Assembly (NCBI RefSeq): GCF_963576615.1
Contig: NC_088708.1
Span: 62,474,672 to 62,538,671, forward strand
Direction: 5' to 3'
From: Watersipora subatra
Taxonomy: Eukaryota; Bryozoa; Gymnolaemata; Cheilostomatida; Watersiporidae
DNA length: 64,000 nt
In this document: positions 24,671-37,367 of the stretch, in pieces
Layout of the letters: every line of letters begins with the position of its first letter
Numbering within the stretch: position 1 is the first letter of the stretch
Notes under the pieces: generated by a model
Seen by the model: only the letters and a program-made list of their open reading frames with translations
Told to the model about the DNA's origin: nothing
Databases searched by the model: none
Made by a program: the position numbers and the translations under genes

Positions 24671-26057
24671 TTAAGCATTTTTAATGGTTCCCTGCTTTAT
24701 GAATGTCGCATTTCCATACCTGAATCTTTGCAAAATTCTTAGTTAAAAAAATATCATGAAGGCCATCAAGGTGTTAATAAGTGCCGGAGGAGAGCCCAGC
24801 GACACTTTTGGTGGCCTGGTCTTAGTCATGATACCATTTGAATTTGTGGATAACTGCAATATCTGTAGCATGCACAGGGATATTTAACACAAACCAAGGT
24901 GTGTCAGTGAACTACCCTTTGTTCTGGAGAAGTAATTGGATCTGACCTTTTTGAACAAGAATTATATTAGTTAATTATTGTGGACTATTATTCAAGATGG
25001 ATTGAGGCTATTCCAATCGCTTCTCAGACATCTAATGAAATTATTTCAGCTATGAAAAGAACATTTTCGAATTTTGGTATACCAAAAGTAGTTTATTCTG
25101 ATTGTGACGGCTTCACCCCCAGATATTCGAAGGAATTCAAACTGATGTCCACTTATGAGATTTATTGAACAACGTGAAAACTAAAATAACATAAAGTGTA
25201 CTATGAGTAGATATAATGAAAGGTTAAATTTCTCAATTAGCACAATATGCATGCTAGACATGAATATAAATGCACTAATAGTAATATTAAACTCAAGAAT
25301 AGTAAATGATAAAACACAAGATTAATACATGAAATAAAAGTAATCGTTGTTACCTTGAACGACCTTCTGGGGATTCCGTAATAACTTGATTCCAAAACTT
25401 GTATTTGTTAAGTATAGAATATGTGAATGTAGATATAATAATAAAGCAGTAGATGCTGCTTAGCACATATATATTCGAGAGTTCAACAATTCCACATGTT
25501 GCATGTGCAGTAGCTAAAGTTAAAGTGATAGTTGTTAGAAGGCAAAAAGAAATACCATGAATCAGTTGTTTTGCAAAATTAGGCAGTGAAATCATAAGGC
25601 AGCCGGATGGCAACAGCTTGGTTGACAAAGAAAATGAATGTTGCAATTGGCAAACGATGCCATTAAATGCCCATTAACAAATTTTGCCATGCAAACAAGA
25701 CAGTCATAATGCACAAAAACTGAAGTGGTGAGATTTCACCAATGCCAATCCTACACTGATAATGGACTAAGTTTTGACAGCAACGAACTCAGAAATTTTG
25801 GTGAGTTATATGGATTTCAAGCAGTTACTAGTAGCCCTAGATATCCCCATCCAATGGGTTAGCAAAAAGTTCTGTGAGAACTGTAAACAGGCTTTAGACA
25901 AAATGTGCAGATAAATAATCTGCTTTGTTAGCTTATACGACAACCCCATAGACTTCTTGATACTCACCTAGTGAGACCATGTTTAGTAGACCAATTAGGT
26001 CTAGTCTAGGTGTACCATACGACAGCGATATGGAGGAGTCGTTGAATGTAAAAATTC

Positions 26058-26602
26058 AACCATAAAAATTCGTTTAATGTTTTAACCTTAGCTCGAAGAA
26101 GTGCATATCATCCTCTGATGAACATGAGGAGCCTGTTGGTCACCTGCGATAGTCCCAAATGCTGGAAAAACTGTTCACGCGATTTGGCAGAAAGTATGGG
26201 TCACATGATCAGATTACGACTAGATGATTAGATCAGGCTGAAACGATACTGCAAAGTAGCGAGCATCTATATTTGATACGGGCTTTCCGGTAGAACCCGA
26301 AATATTTGTCATAAACTAGTGCTACGTGGCGTTTTATATCGAGCCTTTTATTGGCTTTTAATTTCAGGACATAACATCACAAGTCAAAACAGAAACCAAA
26401 CTGTTGGAGTACGTCAGCCAAATAAAAAGATTCCAAACTACGACGTTTTTTCGGATAGTTGCAAATAGCTGTTCATTTTTGAGATTTTAAGAGCTTGTAA
26501 TCACATTTCCACATATTTTGCACCTACAACACAGCAGAGTAAAACATGGTGAACCTTTTAATACCAAATACCTGTAATGTGAACTTTGTTGCAAGTAAAC
26601 CT
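26058..26602. mobile_element. Truncated Kolobok-type MITE fragment
   Basis: This is the reverse complement of roughly the left 500 bp of the 23794-24670 MITE, including one terminal inverted repeat (right end GTTGCAAGTAAACCT). The other half is missing and the TTAA at the preserved end is mutated (TTCC). It separates integrase core from integrase C-terminus in the third gypsy element. Confidence 0.85.
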
Positions 26603-27099
26603 TCCAGAAATCTAAGATTAACGAAACGTGGGACAAGAAATACTGAGTTAGTGAGTTACCAAAACTCTATCCCAGTAATCTAGTTTGGGTAAAGACACCA
26701 GGAATTCCTGGGAAAAAGTCTATAGTGATAAGGGAACATAAATCTCACAGTTACTGGGTCAGAATAAGAAATAGTGAAGCTAGGAGGAATAGAAAACATT
26801 TATTTCTAACACAGGATTGTGATGACAGCCCAGAAGAATTCTACTTACCGTTACTTGAAGATACATTTAATAATTGTAATATTGCAGATGATAGTGACAG
26901 TATTAATGTTGATGATGGAGAGGATGTTGATAATATTAAGTTAGAAACCAATTCAAGTCATGGTATTAATGATGATGTTGGCAATATTATTGACACTGGA
27001 AAATTAAAGCCTGTAGAAGACTTTAGTTGTCACCAGGTCTGTAAGACAGAGTAAGAGGAAGGTTGAGCCGTATATGGTATACTATTAAAATGTTAATAC

Positions 27100-28161
27100 T
27101 GTTGTAGACAAAGCAAAACAATGAACATGAACGAAAAATATGATAGGCGGTAGACTGTGGTGAAGTCGAAGGCTAAATAGACAACTGGAGAACCTAAGAG
27201 AGGACTGAGCGAAATACGAAAAAATGCCAGCGGTAAAGAGAACAGCAAGGATGTTGGGAAAGATAAGAAAATAGTTTGGGGCAATAAAGGCGATAAATTG
27301 TGCAGGGTATGTAATGCCAAGAGACCACATAGCTGTACAGTGCCCTGGAAACTTGCAATGAGTGCAAAAGAGTGATCACTGGGCTAAAAATTGGGATTAG
27401 GAAATAAAATGTAGATGGTGGAAGAACTTTATACACCATTACTTAGAGTGCCCTAATGAAGGCGATACATTTTATAGATTTAGTAAGAGAAAGGCTGAGG
27501 AAATAGGTGAGCATAAACCTAATGGATCAATTTCTCCAGCTAGTGCTAGTTATGCTGGTGTAGTAAAGAGCAATGGAAAAATCCAAAAAGTGTCTATATT
27601 TAGCAAAAGTTAGTGGGTTTTTGAAGGAAGTAGAAAACGACAACTTTTTTGATGAGAATAAATCTGAGGAAAAAGAAAATATACTAGGTTAAGGAGAGGT
27701 TACAGAGGTTTGAGGAGCAGATGGGAGAGTTCTAGAAGGGGTGGAGTGTAATGAGGAATATGAGAGCTCTGTCGCCCTCTAAGACTTTTTAGTTGGAATG
27801 GCCAAGGTGAAAGGCCATTTGCTTGCTAGATGTGCGAAGGCAAGGCTCGTACGCTTGTGCTGAAGCAAAAAAGGCTACTGGGCCCGGCTCTTGAAATCCA
27901 AGTCTGGAGGGCGATTCTAGGGAGGAGACCTTGAGTGCGGAGCAGGCCAGGGTGGAAACTGTAGGCAATGCTAAAAACTCCCTGGAGGAGTTTCTTGAGA
28001 CCCCAGGGTTGTCCAAAAGCATCAAGCCTGTCAGTACGACAGATGCATGCACTGGTCAAGAGGAATCCAAGACCCTTGACCAAGCTGCAGAGGACGAGTC
28101 CTTGGGAAGCGAAAGAGGTGATTGCTTTTTTGAAAAAGGGAAATTTGAGGATTCAGAGTGA
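27100..28161 (+). pseudogene. Extra zinc-knuckle region downstream of integrase
   Basis: Decayed coding sequence lies between integrase and the 3' LTR. Near 27290-27460, in shifting frames, one can read KLCRVCN, then DHIAVQCPGNL, DHWAKN, and CRWWKNFIHHYLECPNEGD, the remains of about three CCHC-like knuckles. A Ser/Ala segment (SISPASASYAGVVKS) follows, then an open tail at 27931-28161 (ETVGNAKNSLEEFLETPGLS). It resembles a gag-like or LINE-ORF1-like protein. Whether it belonged to this element or is a nested remnant is unclear. Confidence 0.45.
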
Positions 28162-28304
28162 ACATGTGAAGTATAAATAGGTGACTGTAGTTTTAATTTT
28201 GGAAGTTTGCAACTTGATTGGTTTGGATTTGATAATATTGGAAATAATAATATAAATGAAATTAAGATCTTCTGAGGTGGCCTTATCCTAAGAGAGGGCC
28301 ATGG

Positions 28305-28534
28305 TGTGTAATCGTGTTTCGAGGTCTTATGTAGCGTAACAATGTCTATGGCAATACGCTACTAGGAGTCAAGGTCAATAATGATATCGCAGTAGTGTTA
28401 AAACAGATTAACAGTATAGGATTCACAGCATTGTTGTCTTTTCGAGAATATTGGCATATAAGCTATACGGGACCTCACAGACGCTCTTATTTTACAGTGC
28501 TGTAAACAGGTAGATACCTGCACATTAGTTAACA
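28305..28534 (+). repeat. 3' LTR of the third gypsy-like element
   Basis: Direct repeat of 20995-21234. Confidence 0.85.
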
Positions 28535-29242
28535 AAAGCAGTTGCCGGCCATTTTAAGACTGAAAATAGGATTATGGCAAACCAAAATAGGAATGCCGAT
28601 AAGTACTAAAACTGACACTATAAGACTAACAATGCTTTAAAATTATTGACGACATTGAGTTTCAGTGAGGCAGTTCGTTAGCGAAAAAGTGCAGCACGCC
28701 TTAGCAAAGTTGCACCAAAAAGGTAGAGGTGTGTTAGAATCGCTACATCAATACCTGGTTGGAAAATTTACCGACATTTGGCTTGTGCTCCTAGGTACTG
28801 AAAATACGAGTATATCAATTTTTTGAGCGTCATTGTACACTATTTAGGCGAAGGCTATGCCGTTGCTAAAATTCTTGAGAATATGAGGCGATTGACAACA
28901 TCCAATCAACATACGCGGCATCAATAAGCAGCAACACTAGCTTTTCTTCGCCCAATCAAAACGATGCGTATAATCGGTAAACTAAAAATGTAATGCTCGC
29001 ATGGAAACTTGAACGAGAGGTTGCTATCATTGCGTAAATAGCACGTAAGACCGATAATCAATAACCATTATCTTTTCATTGATTCAGTTTATTTTTATTG
29101 TGTCTTTATTCTTATCTATCTTCGTACTCGCGTAACTGTCGTAATTACTCCATACAACTTTTATGAGTTACCTAGCTTAATTTCAAGAAAATAGTGGTTG
29201 TAATGCGGCAAACATTGTTTTGTTTAATTGTTAGAGAAAGAT
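28535..29242 (+). promoter_or_regulatory. Upstream region of squalene synthase
   Basis: No coding sequence. Two CCAAT-box-like sequences (CCAATCAAC near 28902-28910 and CCCAATCAAAAC near 28950) lie about 300 bp upstream of the ATG at 29243. Sterol-response elements could not be identified with confidence. The promoter call is by position. Confidence 0.4.
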
Positions 29243-32200
29243 ATGGAGCTCTTACGATCAGCTGGACACCCTGAGGAAGTACTGGCACTCCTCAGATTTA
29301 AGCTAGGCAAAAATTCTGTAGTGAGGCCACGATGTTCCCTGGTAAGTGTAACTACTTGTCTCATCGCGTCGTTTCACAGCCCATCGCTCTCGGTGAACTA
29401 GGGTGTGTCAAAAAACCACGGCGTACTTTTTTATTTGAGTTGAGTCATAGTTATTATCATCTTATGACACGAAATCATAAGCTGTATCTGTTTGAGGATT
29501 AATTTGAAACTAGTTTACTTGACTAGCTGGCTTATACAAGGGTTTGCAATTAAACTGACATGATAATAAGAAAGGCCAATATTTTGCTGCTTGTTTTTCT
29601 AATAATTTTTAATTTAAAAGTTGAAAATTTTCATGTTAGCTCATAAGTTTTTCTTCTACTGATTTTCAAGTGGCAATGTGAATGGTTACCGTCTTTGTTA
29701 GCAGTTACCATTGTTTGCTATTCAAATAGAAAGCTACTTGTGTTACAAGGATATCAACTTGACAGCAAATTATTTTTAATATAGAGCGAGATGCCTGTCT
29801 CTATGAAGCGTTGCTACGAATATTTAAACATGACCAGTCGAAGTTTTGCAGCGGTTATTCAGGCACTGGACAGCGAACTTAGGTGAGTTAAATCTTGTTG
29901 CAAACATGATGTAGGCCTAAGTTTCTGTTTTGTTGTTCCTATTGTTTGAGCAATATTGAGCTCAGTTTCATTCTTGAATGCTTGCTACAGCTGATGGTTT
30001 GTTTTTTGTTTGTTTTTGACCTTGACCCTTTGAAGGAAAGTGGTAGTAAATTCCTTGTTGCATTACATTGAGGATAAACAATAGTATGGTATGAACTCTC
30101 CACTTGAATCTGGCATCATAATATCTGAATCTTTTTAAATCAGCAAGTTTGGAACTGAGGAGCTGTTCGAGTCTCTCAAAGTGCCACACTGTCTGATCAT
30201 TCTTTCTCCTATAATAAAAATTAACACCGCATACTGATCAACACTTTAGTTAGCAACAGCTCTCATTGTGGACGGTTTATCATGTTGAAACTGTTAAACC
30301 AACACAAACTAATGTAGTAATTCATTGCAGGAATGCTGTCTGCGTGTTTTATCTGGTGCTGCGAGCTCTTGACACTGTTGAGGATGACATGAGCATACCA
30401 ATAGAGAAAAAGGTTCCCATGCTCAAATCATTCCACACTAATTTATACAATGCTGACTGGACATTCCTCAAGAGCCAGGAAAAGGATAAAATTGTACTAG
30501 AGGACTTTCTGACGGTAAGGGGCCGTCTCTTGCTAGTGCTAGCCACTACACAGCATTCATCAGCCAAAGGATTCACATAAATCTACCTGTTTGTAGTTTT
30601 CTATGTGATCCTACAACTTTTGCATCAATATTCAATGTATTATTGATGTTTTTATACTTACGTTCATTGAAAATATACAGTTACTAAATTACTTATGGGC
30701 TGTTGAGTTGCCATAATTAAATTCACTGGTCTGGCTGTGCTGAAATCATTGATTCAAACAAGATTCCTTGTACACCTTTAATACAAGGCAGGTGAAAACC
30801 TAGTCAATTCGCCGTTCATATTTGATTTTCAACATGGCTAGTGAGGCGTGCTAGTAAAAGGATAGGTATTTAGTTGATAAAATCTTTGCAGAGTTTTGAG
30901 TCTTGTAGATATCTTATGAGCGACTCTTTTAAGTTTAGGGAAAGTCATTGTTTCTGGACAAAAGAACCTAGAGAACTTCCTAATGAAGACAAGTTATGCT
31001 TGTCACCTCACACAAACATACTGTTGAACAAGGTAGTGTTTTGTTTGAGGTAAATTGTAGCGGCGATTATTATATAAACAGGTGCCGTATTCACTGCATG
31101 TCTGTAAACCTTTTCTAATGCCATGGGTGGACAACTACTGTTAGTAGTGCACTGATGTTAGTATCCTAGTCTATTTATTGTAGTAATACGTTATGTGACA
31201 CTAAAATTGAGGGCTCAGAGGCTGCTTGCAGATGCTGAATAAGATGCGTTAGAATGGTTTTTGTGATCATAAATTAAATTTCCATGAAAATGACTCGATA
31301 CTATTTTAATTACTATTTTACTATGATGTCATAAAGGTTCTACTTCATGGCCAGAGAAAATAGCTGAGCATTTTTTTGCAAGCCATTCTTTTAATTTTAG
31401 CTGAAGCCAGTATGTCCAATGCATGTTCACGATCCTGGGTCAGGTGACTGATGAGTGGTCCTGCGTAAGGGGTGGTCTGCACCGACCACTTACCATGTTT
31501 TGCTACATTGTCCTATGTGCGTTGGCAGATCTCCCATGAATTCAGGATGCTAAAGAAGGAATACCAGGAGATTATTGCTGAAATAACAGAGAAAATGGGT
31601 CTTGGCATGACTGTCTTCTTCAGCAGGGAACTGGAGACAGATGAAGACTGGGATGAGGTATGGAAATAATATATTAGTAATCAATGTATTCAAGCATTGG
31701 ATGCGATGTACAGCTGCATCGGCGCTGTAGTGCTGCTACCCTATTGCAATACTGCAGCTAGAGTGGACGGTGGTTACTCTATTGCAGTACTGCAACCAGA
31801 GTGAATTACTGTTACTTTGTTGCCGTACATTCACCAGAGCGGAATGATAGTGGTGTCCTGCAGGGTTATCACTATATTTGACTGATGTTATTATGTTGCA
31901 GTACTGCCACTATGTAGCCGGACTAGTTGGCATAGGCCTATCTAAGCTATTCTCAGCATCCGGGCTGGAAGGGCCAGTAGTTGGTAGAGACACGGGGATG
32001 GCCAACTCTATGGGACTGTTCTTGCAGAAGACCAACATCATTAGAGATTACCTCGAGGATATCACAGATGGTCGTGTTTTTTGGCCGAAGTCGGTAAGCC
32101 ATATTTTTCATGTTTTACTGTACTATCTTTCTTAAGTATAGGATACAGTTCGGCATAGAATATTCCGCAGTTTGCACTGTGGTGAGTCAAATACTGCTGG

Positions 32201-35200
32201 TTACTTTGTTTTCTTACAAGGATCATCATACAGCAGCTGCTGGTGTCTAACCCTGACTATTTTTCTCAGGTCTGGAGAAAGTACGCCAGTGAGAGCCTCA
32301 GTGAATTCCGGTCGATGGAGAATTCTCGAGAGGCCGTACACTGTCTGAATGATCTCGTGGCTAATGCGCTCACCCATGTGCCTGACGCTATTGAGTATAT
32401 GTCTAGGATACAGAACCAATCTGTTTTCAACTTTTGTGCCATTCCGCAGGTAGGGTTGAGGTTGAGTTCGCTTCGTTGGTTCAAGGCTACAGGTTCCCTT
32501 CTCTGTGTGTACGGGTGTCTCAATAGTCTATGGCCTATGATATACAAATAAATAATGTTATGGCATTGTCAACACAGTAAAGACAACCATATTAACAAGA
32601 CTCCAAAACACCCAAAATAGAATTTACTTTTGAACTCTTTTGCTACTAAATTAATTTTTAAACAGGTCGTAAAACATGTACACCTACTATTTGACAAAGG
32701 TGCATACAAATTGTCATAACTTTTAAACCACTCGGTTTATAAAACTATTTTGATACTGAATTAATTAGTATAAAATTTTACATCAGCGGATGCTACTTAT
32801 AAAATGCCACACATGGGTTGTAGAATGAGTTAAGACACTAGTTGGGCCATTTTCGCTACATTTGTTAGCATGCCTGAGTAGGATGAGTTACCAATATCAT
32901 TACAGTTTATGGCATTATTGGTACGACAAAACTTGAAATGATAACTCTCAATAGTGCTATTGTCCAATAATGAATCACCCAAAGCCCATAGATCTATAAT
33001 TAGTGAAACCTCCGTAGCTGTAATGCGTCTGACACAACTGGTCATTGCTAAGAAGGAATTACGATAAAGAATAGTTTTTGCAAAGTGAAACTACACTAAG
33101 GATGTACTGTATACATATTTTGTTTCCTTCAAGTGCAAAAGTAATAGACTAATTAATTAACTACTCGCTAAGCCGAAACATTTTGTATGAAGCCTACTGA
33201 AGCAGCACCACGGCTCTTGGCCATACTGAAACTCTGTGCCCAGCCATACTAAGGGGCTCGTGGTACGTGAAGAGTTGAATAGAATGTAATGTCTCTCACT
33301 TAATGGATATTTCTATAATTTGTGGTTTTTGACACCGGTGATGAATAGAGTTGGAGAGTTTGTCCACCTTGCTGTGGAGGCGCCCTGATGCCGAATGAGG
33401 AGACAATTACTGCTGCACTTAATATAACGCACGCAATTGTAAAACACGAGAAACATTTGAAAGCAAATTTGAAAATTACTAATAGTTAAATAATTTATTT
33501 CTCCAGGAAATATTTGTCTTTTATGATAATTATTGAAAATATATATTCCCTCAATGTGACTTTTATCATTGTTTTCTGGTTATGGGCTTTACTTCGGCGT
33601 ATTCTGCATCTGTGCTGTTTGGCTTTGCTTGCGAATTTTCTAGGCGAGTTTCATTAGGAAAAAATACAAGTGGTGGTATATTAAGAAACTTGCAAAGCGC
33701 AATCTAAGCTGTTTTTAAGATAATAGCAATCCATTGTTTTTTTGATGTCATCACCCTGTTTGCACATGCGGTCGGCCACGAAAAAGCCGCCATCTTTGTA
33801 GAAAACGATCGTCATTCTCTTGATTAATAGTATTTTTCCGTGTTGTTTTGATACTAAAATAAAAACTTGCAAACAAAAGCATTGTTTGCAATAATTAATT
33901 GCAGCAGCTTCGTGTTTTTAACGATAAAAGTTGTCCATAAAGATGGCAGACAATGATGGAATGGCGTCACGAAAAAACGAAGGATTGTAATTTTTTTATA
34001 TTGAAATTCTTTTATGTAATGGCAACATCTGGCATGATTTAGAGATGTGTACTTGATAACACAATGACTAGAATATCTCCAGGAAGTATTGTTGACGTAA
34101 GCTGATGAATGTTTATTTATATCTATTGCCAAGTGATTAGTATTTGTGTTTGATACCTCGGAACAATGAATCTTGCAAATTGTGACAGAAAGTATTGTAT
34201 TTTTAATAGAAATGATGTGGTGCTACCCATCTACCCTTAGAGTAAAGTTAACAAAAGGTAGAAATATTGTTTCTCATAATTGACTCTACGGCAAATAATT
34301 ATCCCTCTTCTTGAAGCTGCTGCTGACCTTATCTTCTTGCCAGATGCTAGGGTTCTGTTGCTTCCCTATTGTTGATTATCTCCCCTGTCATGTCTGCACT
34401 CTGTCATGTCCACGTGTTCGGCTATTCAACAGCAGATTTATTAAAATCTAAAGATATTTAGACGCACTACTTGGTACAACTAGTGAAGACTTTAAATGTC
34501 ATAAAAATATTTTGCAATGCTTTAGATAAACCACAACTCAATGTTCTGAACTTACACCTATGTCTAGCTGCTAATGCATATGCGCTTGACAATGAATTGT
34601 GTATGTCTATGCACTTATCTTAATCCATGTGGTCTAAGGCAGGTGGGTTGCAGTATTGTTTCAAAATCATATTCCAAGAGTGCAATATTACTCAGTGGGA
34701 AACAGGCCTGTCTTGTAGTACTAAGTAAAATTAGTTAGTGACCTATTTCTAGCTCTACCCCGGCTATTTCCTTCTGCAGTACTAGCAGAGTTTTTATTCT
34801 TCTTTCACTCATATACTTAATGTCTCAGCCATTTCTGTGTGACAAGCAGCAAACTTCCTGTACAGCTATCACATATGTCGCTGAGTAGTCACTAGAGAGT
34901 TGTCTCCTCATGTTTGCCATCCTGAAGCCTGTTACAGTCATTGTGGCTATTAGAGCAAAAGCTATCTTGAGACTTATACATTTACATACATGCTAAAGGA
35001 AAGGTTATACCTGTGGATATTTAGCTCTGCATGCCTGAAAGGAGTTTACACCGTGTGACGCATGCTGTAGGTGATGGCCATAGCTACTCTGGAGAAGCTA
35101 TATAACAATGTCAAGGTTTTTGGAGGAGTTGTGAAGATAAGAAAGGGCACGGCGGTGAGACTGATGGGTACTTCCTCTGATATAGATAAGGTCAAAGCCA

Positions 35201-36200
35201 TATTCAGCCATTTCCTTCTCAAGGTATATTTGTGAGATGATTCTCCTATGTTTTGCCGGTTGGCTTTGACAAGAGTATATGCGACTCAGCGTTGTGTCAT
35301 TCCTGAGCTTTGTGTAACCGTGGAACAGCTCTATTTCTGTAATAGCAGCGTGTAACAGACATACCATGTGCATTCACAGCTTGGTACCTTTTCTGGCGAA
35401 TGTTTATTGTTTTATGTAGTTAGTGGCCGACAGAGCCTTACTGTGTCATTCGCTTACCCATTGCAATCATGTAGCATTATTTCCAGATATAAATGTAGCA
35501 ATTTTTTGTTCACCAAGTACTTTCTTTGGGTGATGTTGACTGAAGGATTTGGTTTGTCAACGATTTAAAGTAAATTTGTTTGTCATGTCATGCTGGAACT
35601 ATACTGTAACAGATCTCTGACCACGCTGTGTTTAAGCACTGGGTTGGCTAATGTAGTATCGTTGCATTTTGTGCCTGGAACCACATTCATGTAGGTAGTA
35701 CGCAAATTCTCACTGATCTGATCATTAACAGTGACATAACAAGAAGACATTCATGCTTTTAATTTTTCTCATAGAATAGCCAGAGTTTAAGGAGTGTTTT
35801 ACACTCATTATGTTATGGCATTGATTGTTGGTTAAGTGTTGATAGTACATGGATAGATTTTGGTAAACGAAAATCTGTTGTGACACACTTTCTTTTATTG
35901 GGAACTTAATAGATGTACAGGCATAATAATGGCTAGTATAAACCTTTTGTTCTTGCTGGCTGTATTATGGTTCAGATGTGTACACTACTAATCATTTTTC
36001 AGATACAAGCGAAAGTTAGTCAAACGGATCCATCAAGAGATAGAACTCTCGCAGCTGTAAAGGCAGGATTAGAGTGCACCAAAACACATACTGTTTACAA
36101 CACAACCGAGGTCTATGTACCTCTCTATATGTCTGTGCTACTCATGCTTTCCGCAATCATCTGGCACTATTGGAACACATTTAACTTGATGCTTGAGTGA
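29243..36200 (+). CDS. FDFT1: Squalene synthase (farnesyl-diphosphate farnesyltransferase), complete, 8 exons
   Basis: The enzyme joins two farnesyl diphosphates to presqualene diphosphate and reduces it with NADPH to squalene, the first committed step to sterols. It sits in the ER membrane by a C-terminal anchor. Exons: 29243-29341, 29785-29882, 30331-30514, 31529-31657, 31902-32093, 32270-32449, 35071-35223, 36003-36200. Phases agree throughout and give 410 aa (human about 417). The first Asp-rich motif is DTVED at 80-84 and the second DYLED at 219-223. [35 protein letters not shown] and VVKIRKG are family signatures. A hydrophobic helix spans about 382-402. The start [12 protein letters not shown] matches the family N-terminus. 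Intron 6 is 2.6 kb. Nothing suggests a pseudogene. Confidence 0.98.
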
Positions 36201-37367
36201 GCCGACTGAATCCTCATTACACTCACCCACACAGCGTACTAACTTGACTCGCAGAGTTACAGCCTTAGCATATGCTACATTTTTAGCTTCCACAGGAGAG
36301 AATATCGGAGAGGTGGTTATGTTGTTTCTCTCCATAGTTGTCTCTCTCTACGCACATTTGACATGTGATAGTATCACATGAGATATTGTTATCAAGTATT
36401 GTTGGTAGTAAAAAGTGGTCCAAAACTGTTAAGAAAGGTGAACCATCTTCATACTACTGTTATAATCAATGCAGACCTTTTAAGTCTAAACCCATTCACT
36501 GATAGGTGGATATACTCATGATCTTGTACGTGCATCTGCATTCTGTCTCAAGTTGGGCAGGTCTAACATAATTACCAAAACTAAAAAATTTTCTGAGTTT
36601 TTACCATAATTTTATTAATGTTCTATATCTGTCTTTACTACCTTTTAGTAAGTGACATAATACCTTGTCTCTCAATGTCTTATGATTTGCTAATTTACTG
36701 AAATGTACCATGTCTTTCACTGCTTTTATTAGTTCATATACTAACCTGGCCAGTGTTCAGGACACTCTACATTTTATCTGTAAGCATTTGCTAAACAAGT
36801 CTTTCAGTTTGTGTTGTTTTTATATAATGCATCACTACTACCGTCAGTCTTTCATTTACTGTATGTTATATAATTACGTAGCAATAAGCAATTTGTTATG
36901 TAAAACTATATGTAATAGACACTGATCCCTCACCAACACATCACCATGTCACTTTGCTGAGCAGTCTTGAGTCGATTTTATGTTTCTAATATTTAACCTA
37001 TCAGCTGATGACATCATTCACTATATTTGCTCCATGTAAAGCAGCATATAATCGGTGCGAGTACTTGGCACCCATTCGCATATGACATCACACTGCGACA
37101 TTTGAGGCAACAGTGCTAAGACAAATACCTATGTCAGTTCAACAATTCTCTTGGCAATATTGATGAACAGGCCAGAACGATGACTATTTCTACCTGCAAT
37201 CTAATTTGGCAGCGGTATTAATTTTGCTGATAGAACTAGCCCAGCATTTGATGATACATTCAGCGAAAGATCAAGATTTGCATGAAAGAATAACTTATTT
37301 TAAGCAATACAAATGACTACACAAAATTTAAACATTTGGGTGAGTAAAAAAAATTAGTCCACTAATA
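36201..37367. other. Convergent intergenic region (3' ends of FDFT1 and CCDC191)
   Basis: This should contain the 3' UTRs of squalene synthase (+) and CCDC191 (-). I found no unambiguous AATAAA for either and no further gene. Confidence 0.45.

Larger units (their letters stand above)
22615..27054 (+). pseudogene. pol of the third gypsy-like element, interrupted by two MITEs
   Basis: A protease remnant reads FTNTGAEVST-like near 22640-22670 (NTGAE in place of the usual DTGA). RT-leading sequence IREFPDIFQSL is in 22708-23049, then RT pieces with stops, including LMDDALVYDE-like sequence near 23455 and KGGKCEFGCSEVKSLGH near 23550-23600. A MITE interrupts at 23794-24670. Integrase core fragments follow at 24969-25168 (IVDYYSRWIEA, FSNFGIPKVVYSD) and again at 25750-25860 (YTDNGLSFDSNEL, SSPRYPHPMG). 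The second MITE fragment is at 26058-26602. The integrase C-terminus (IREHKSHSYWVRIRNSEARRNRKHL-like, acidic tail) ends at 27054. Confidence 0.75.
20995..28534 (+). mobile_element. Ty3/gypsy-like LTR retrotransposon, 7.5 kb, with nested insertions
   Basis: LTRs of about 240 and 230 bp (20995-21234, 28305-28534) begin TGTGTAATCGTG and end TTAACA, with indels and many substitutions. A purine-rich tract AGAGAGGGCC precedes the 3' LTR. The interior holds gag with zinc knuckles, protease/RT remnants, integrase pieces and an extra zinc-knuckle region near the 3' end. Two Kolobok-type MITEs (23794-24670 and 26058-26602) split pol. The many stops show an old copy. No convincing target-site duplication was seen. 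Confidence 0.85.

Noticed and set aside
25350-25646. 98-codon minus-strand hydrophobic frame
   Set aside because: It sits antisense inside a decayed retroelement, matches nothing I know and has no splice context. Kept only as a note under the integrase finding.
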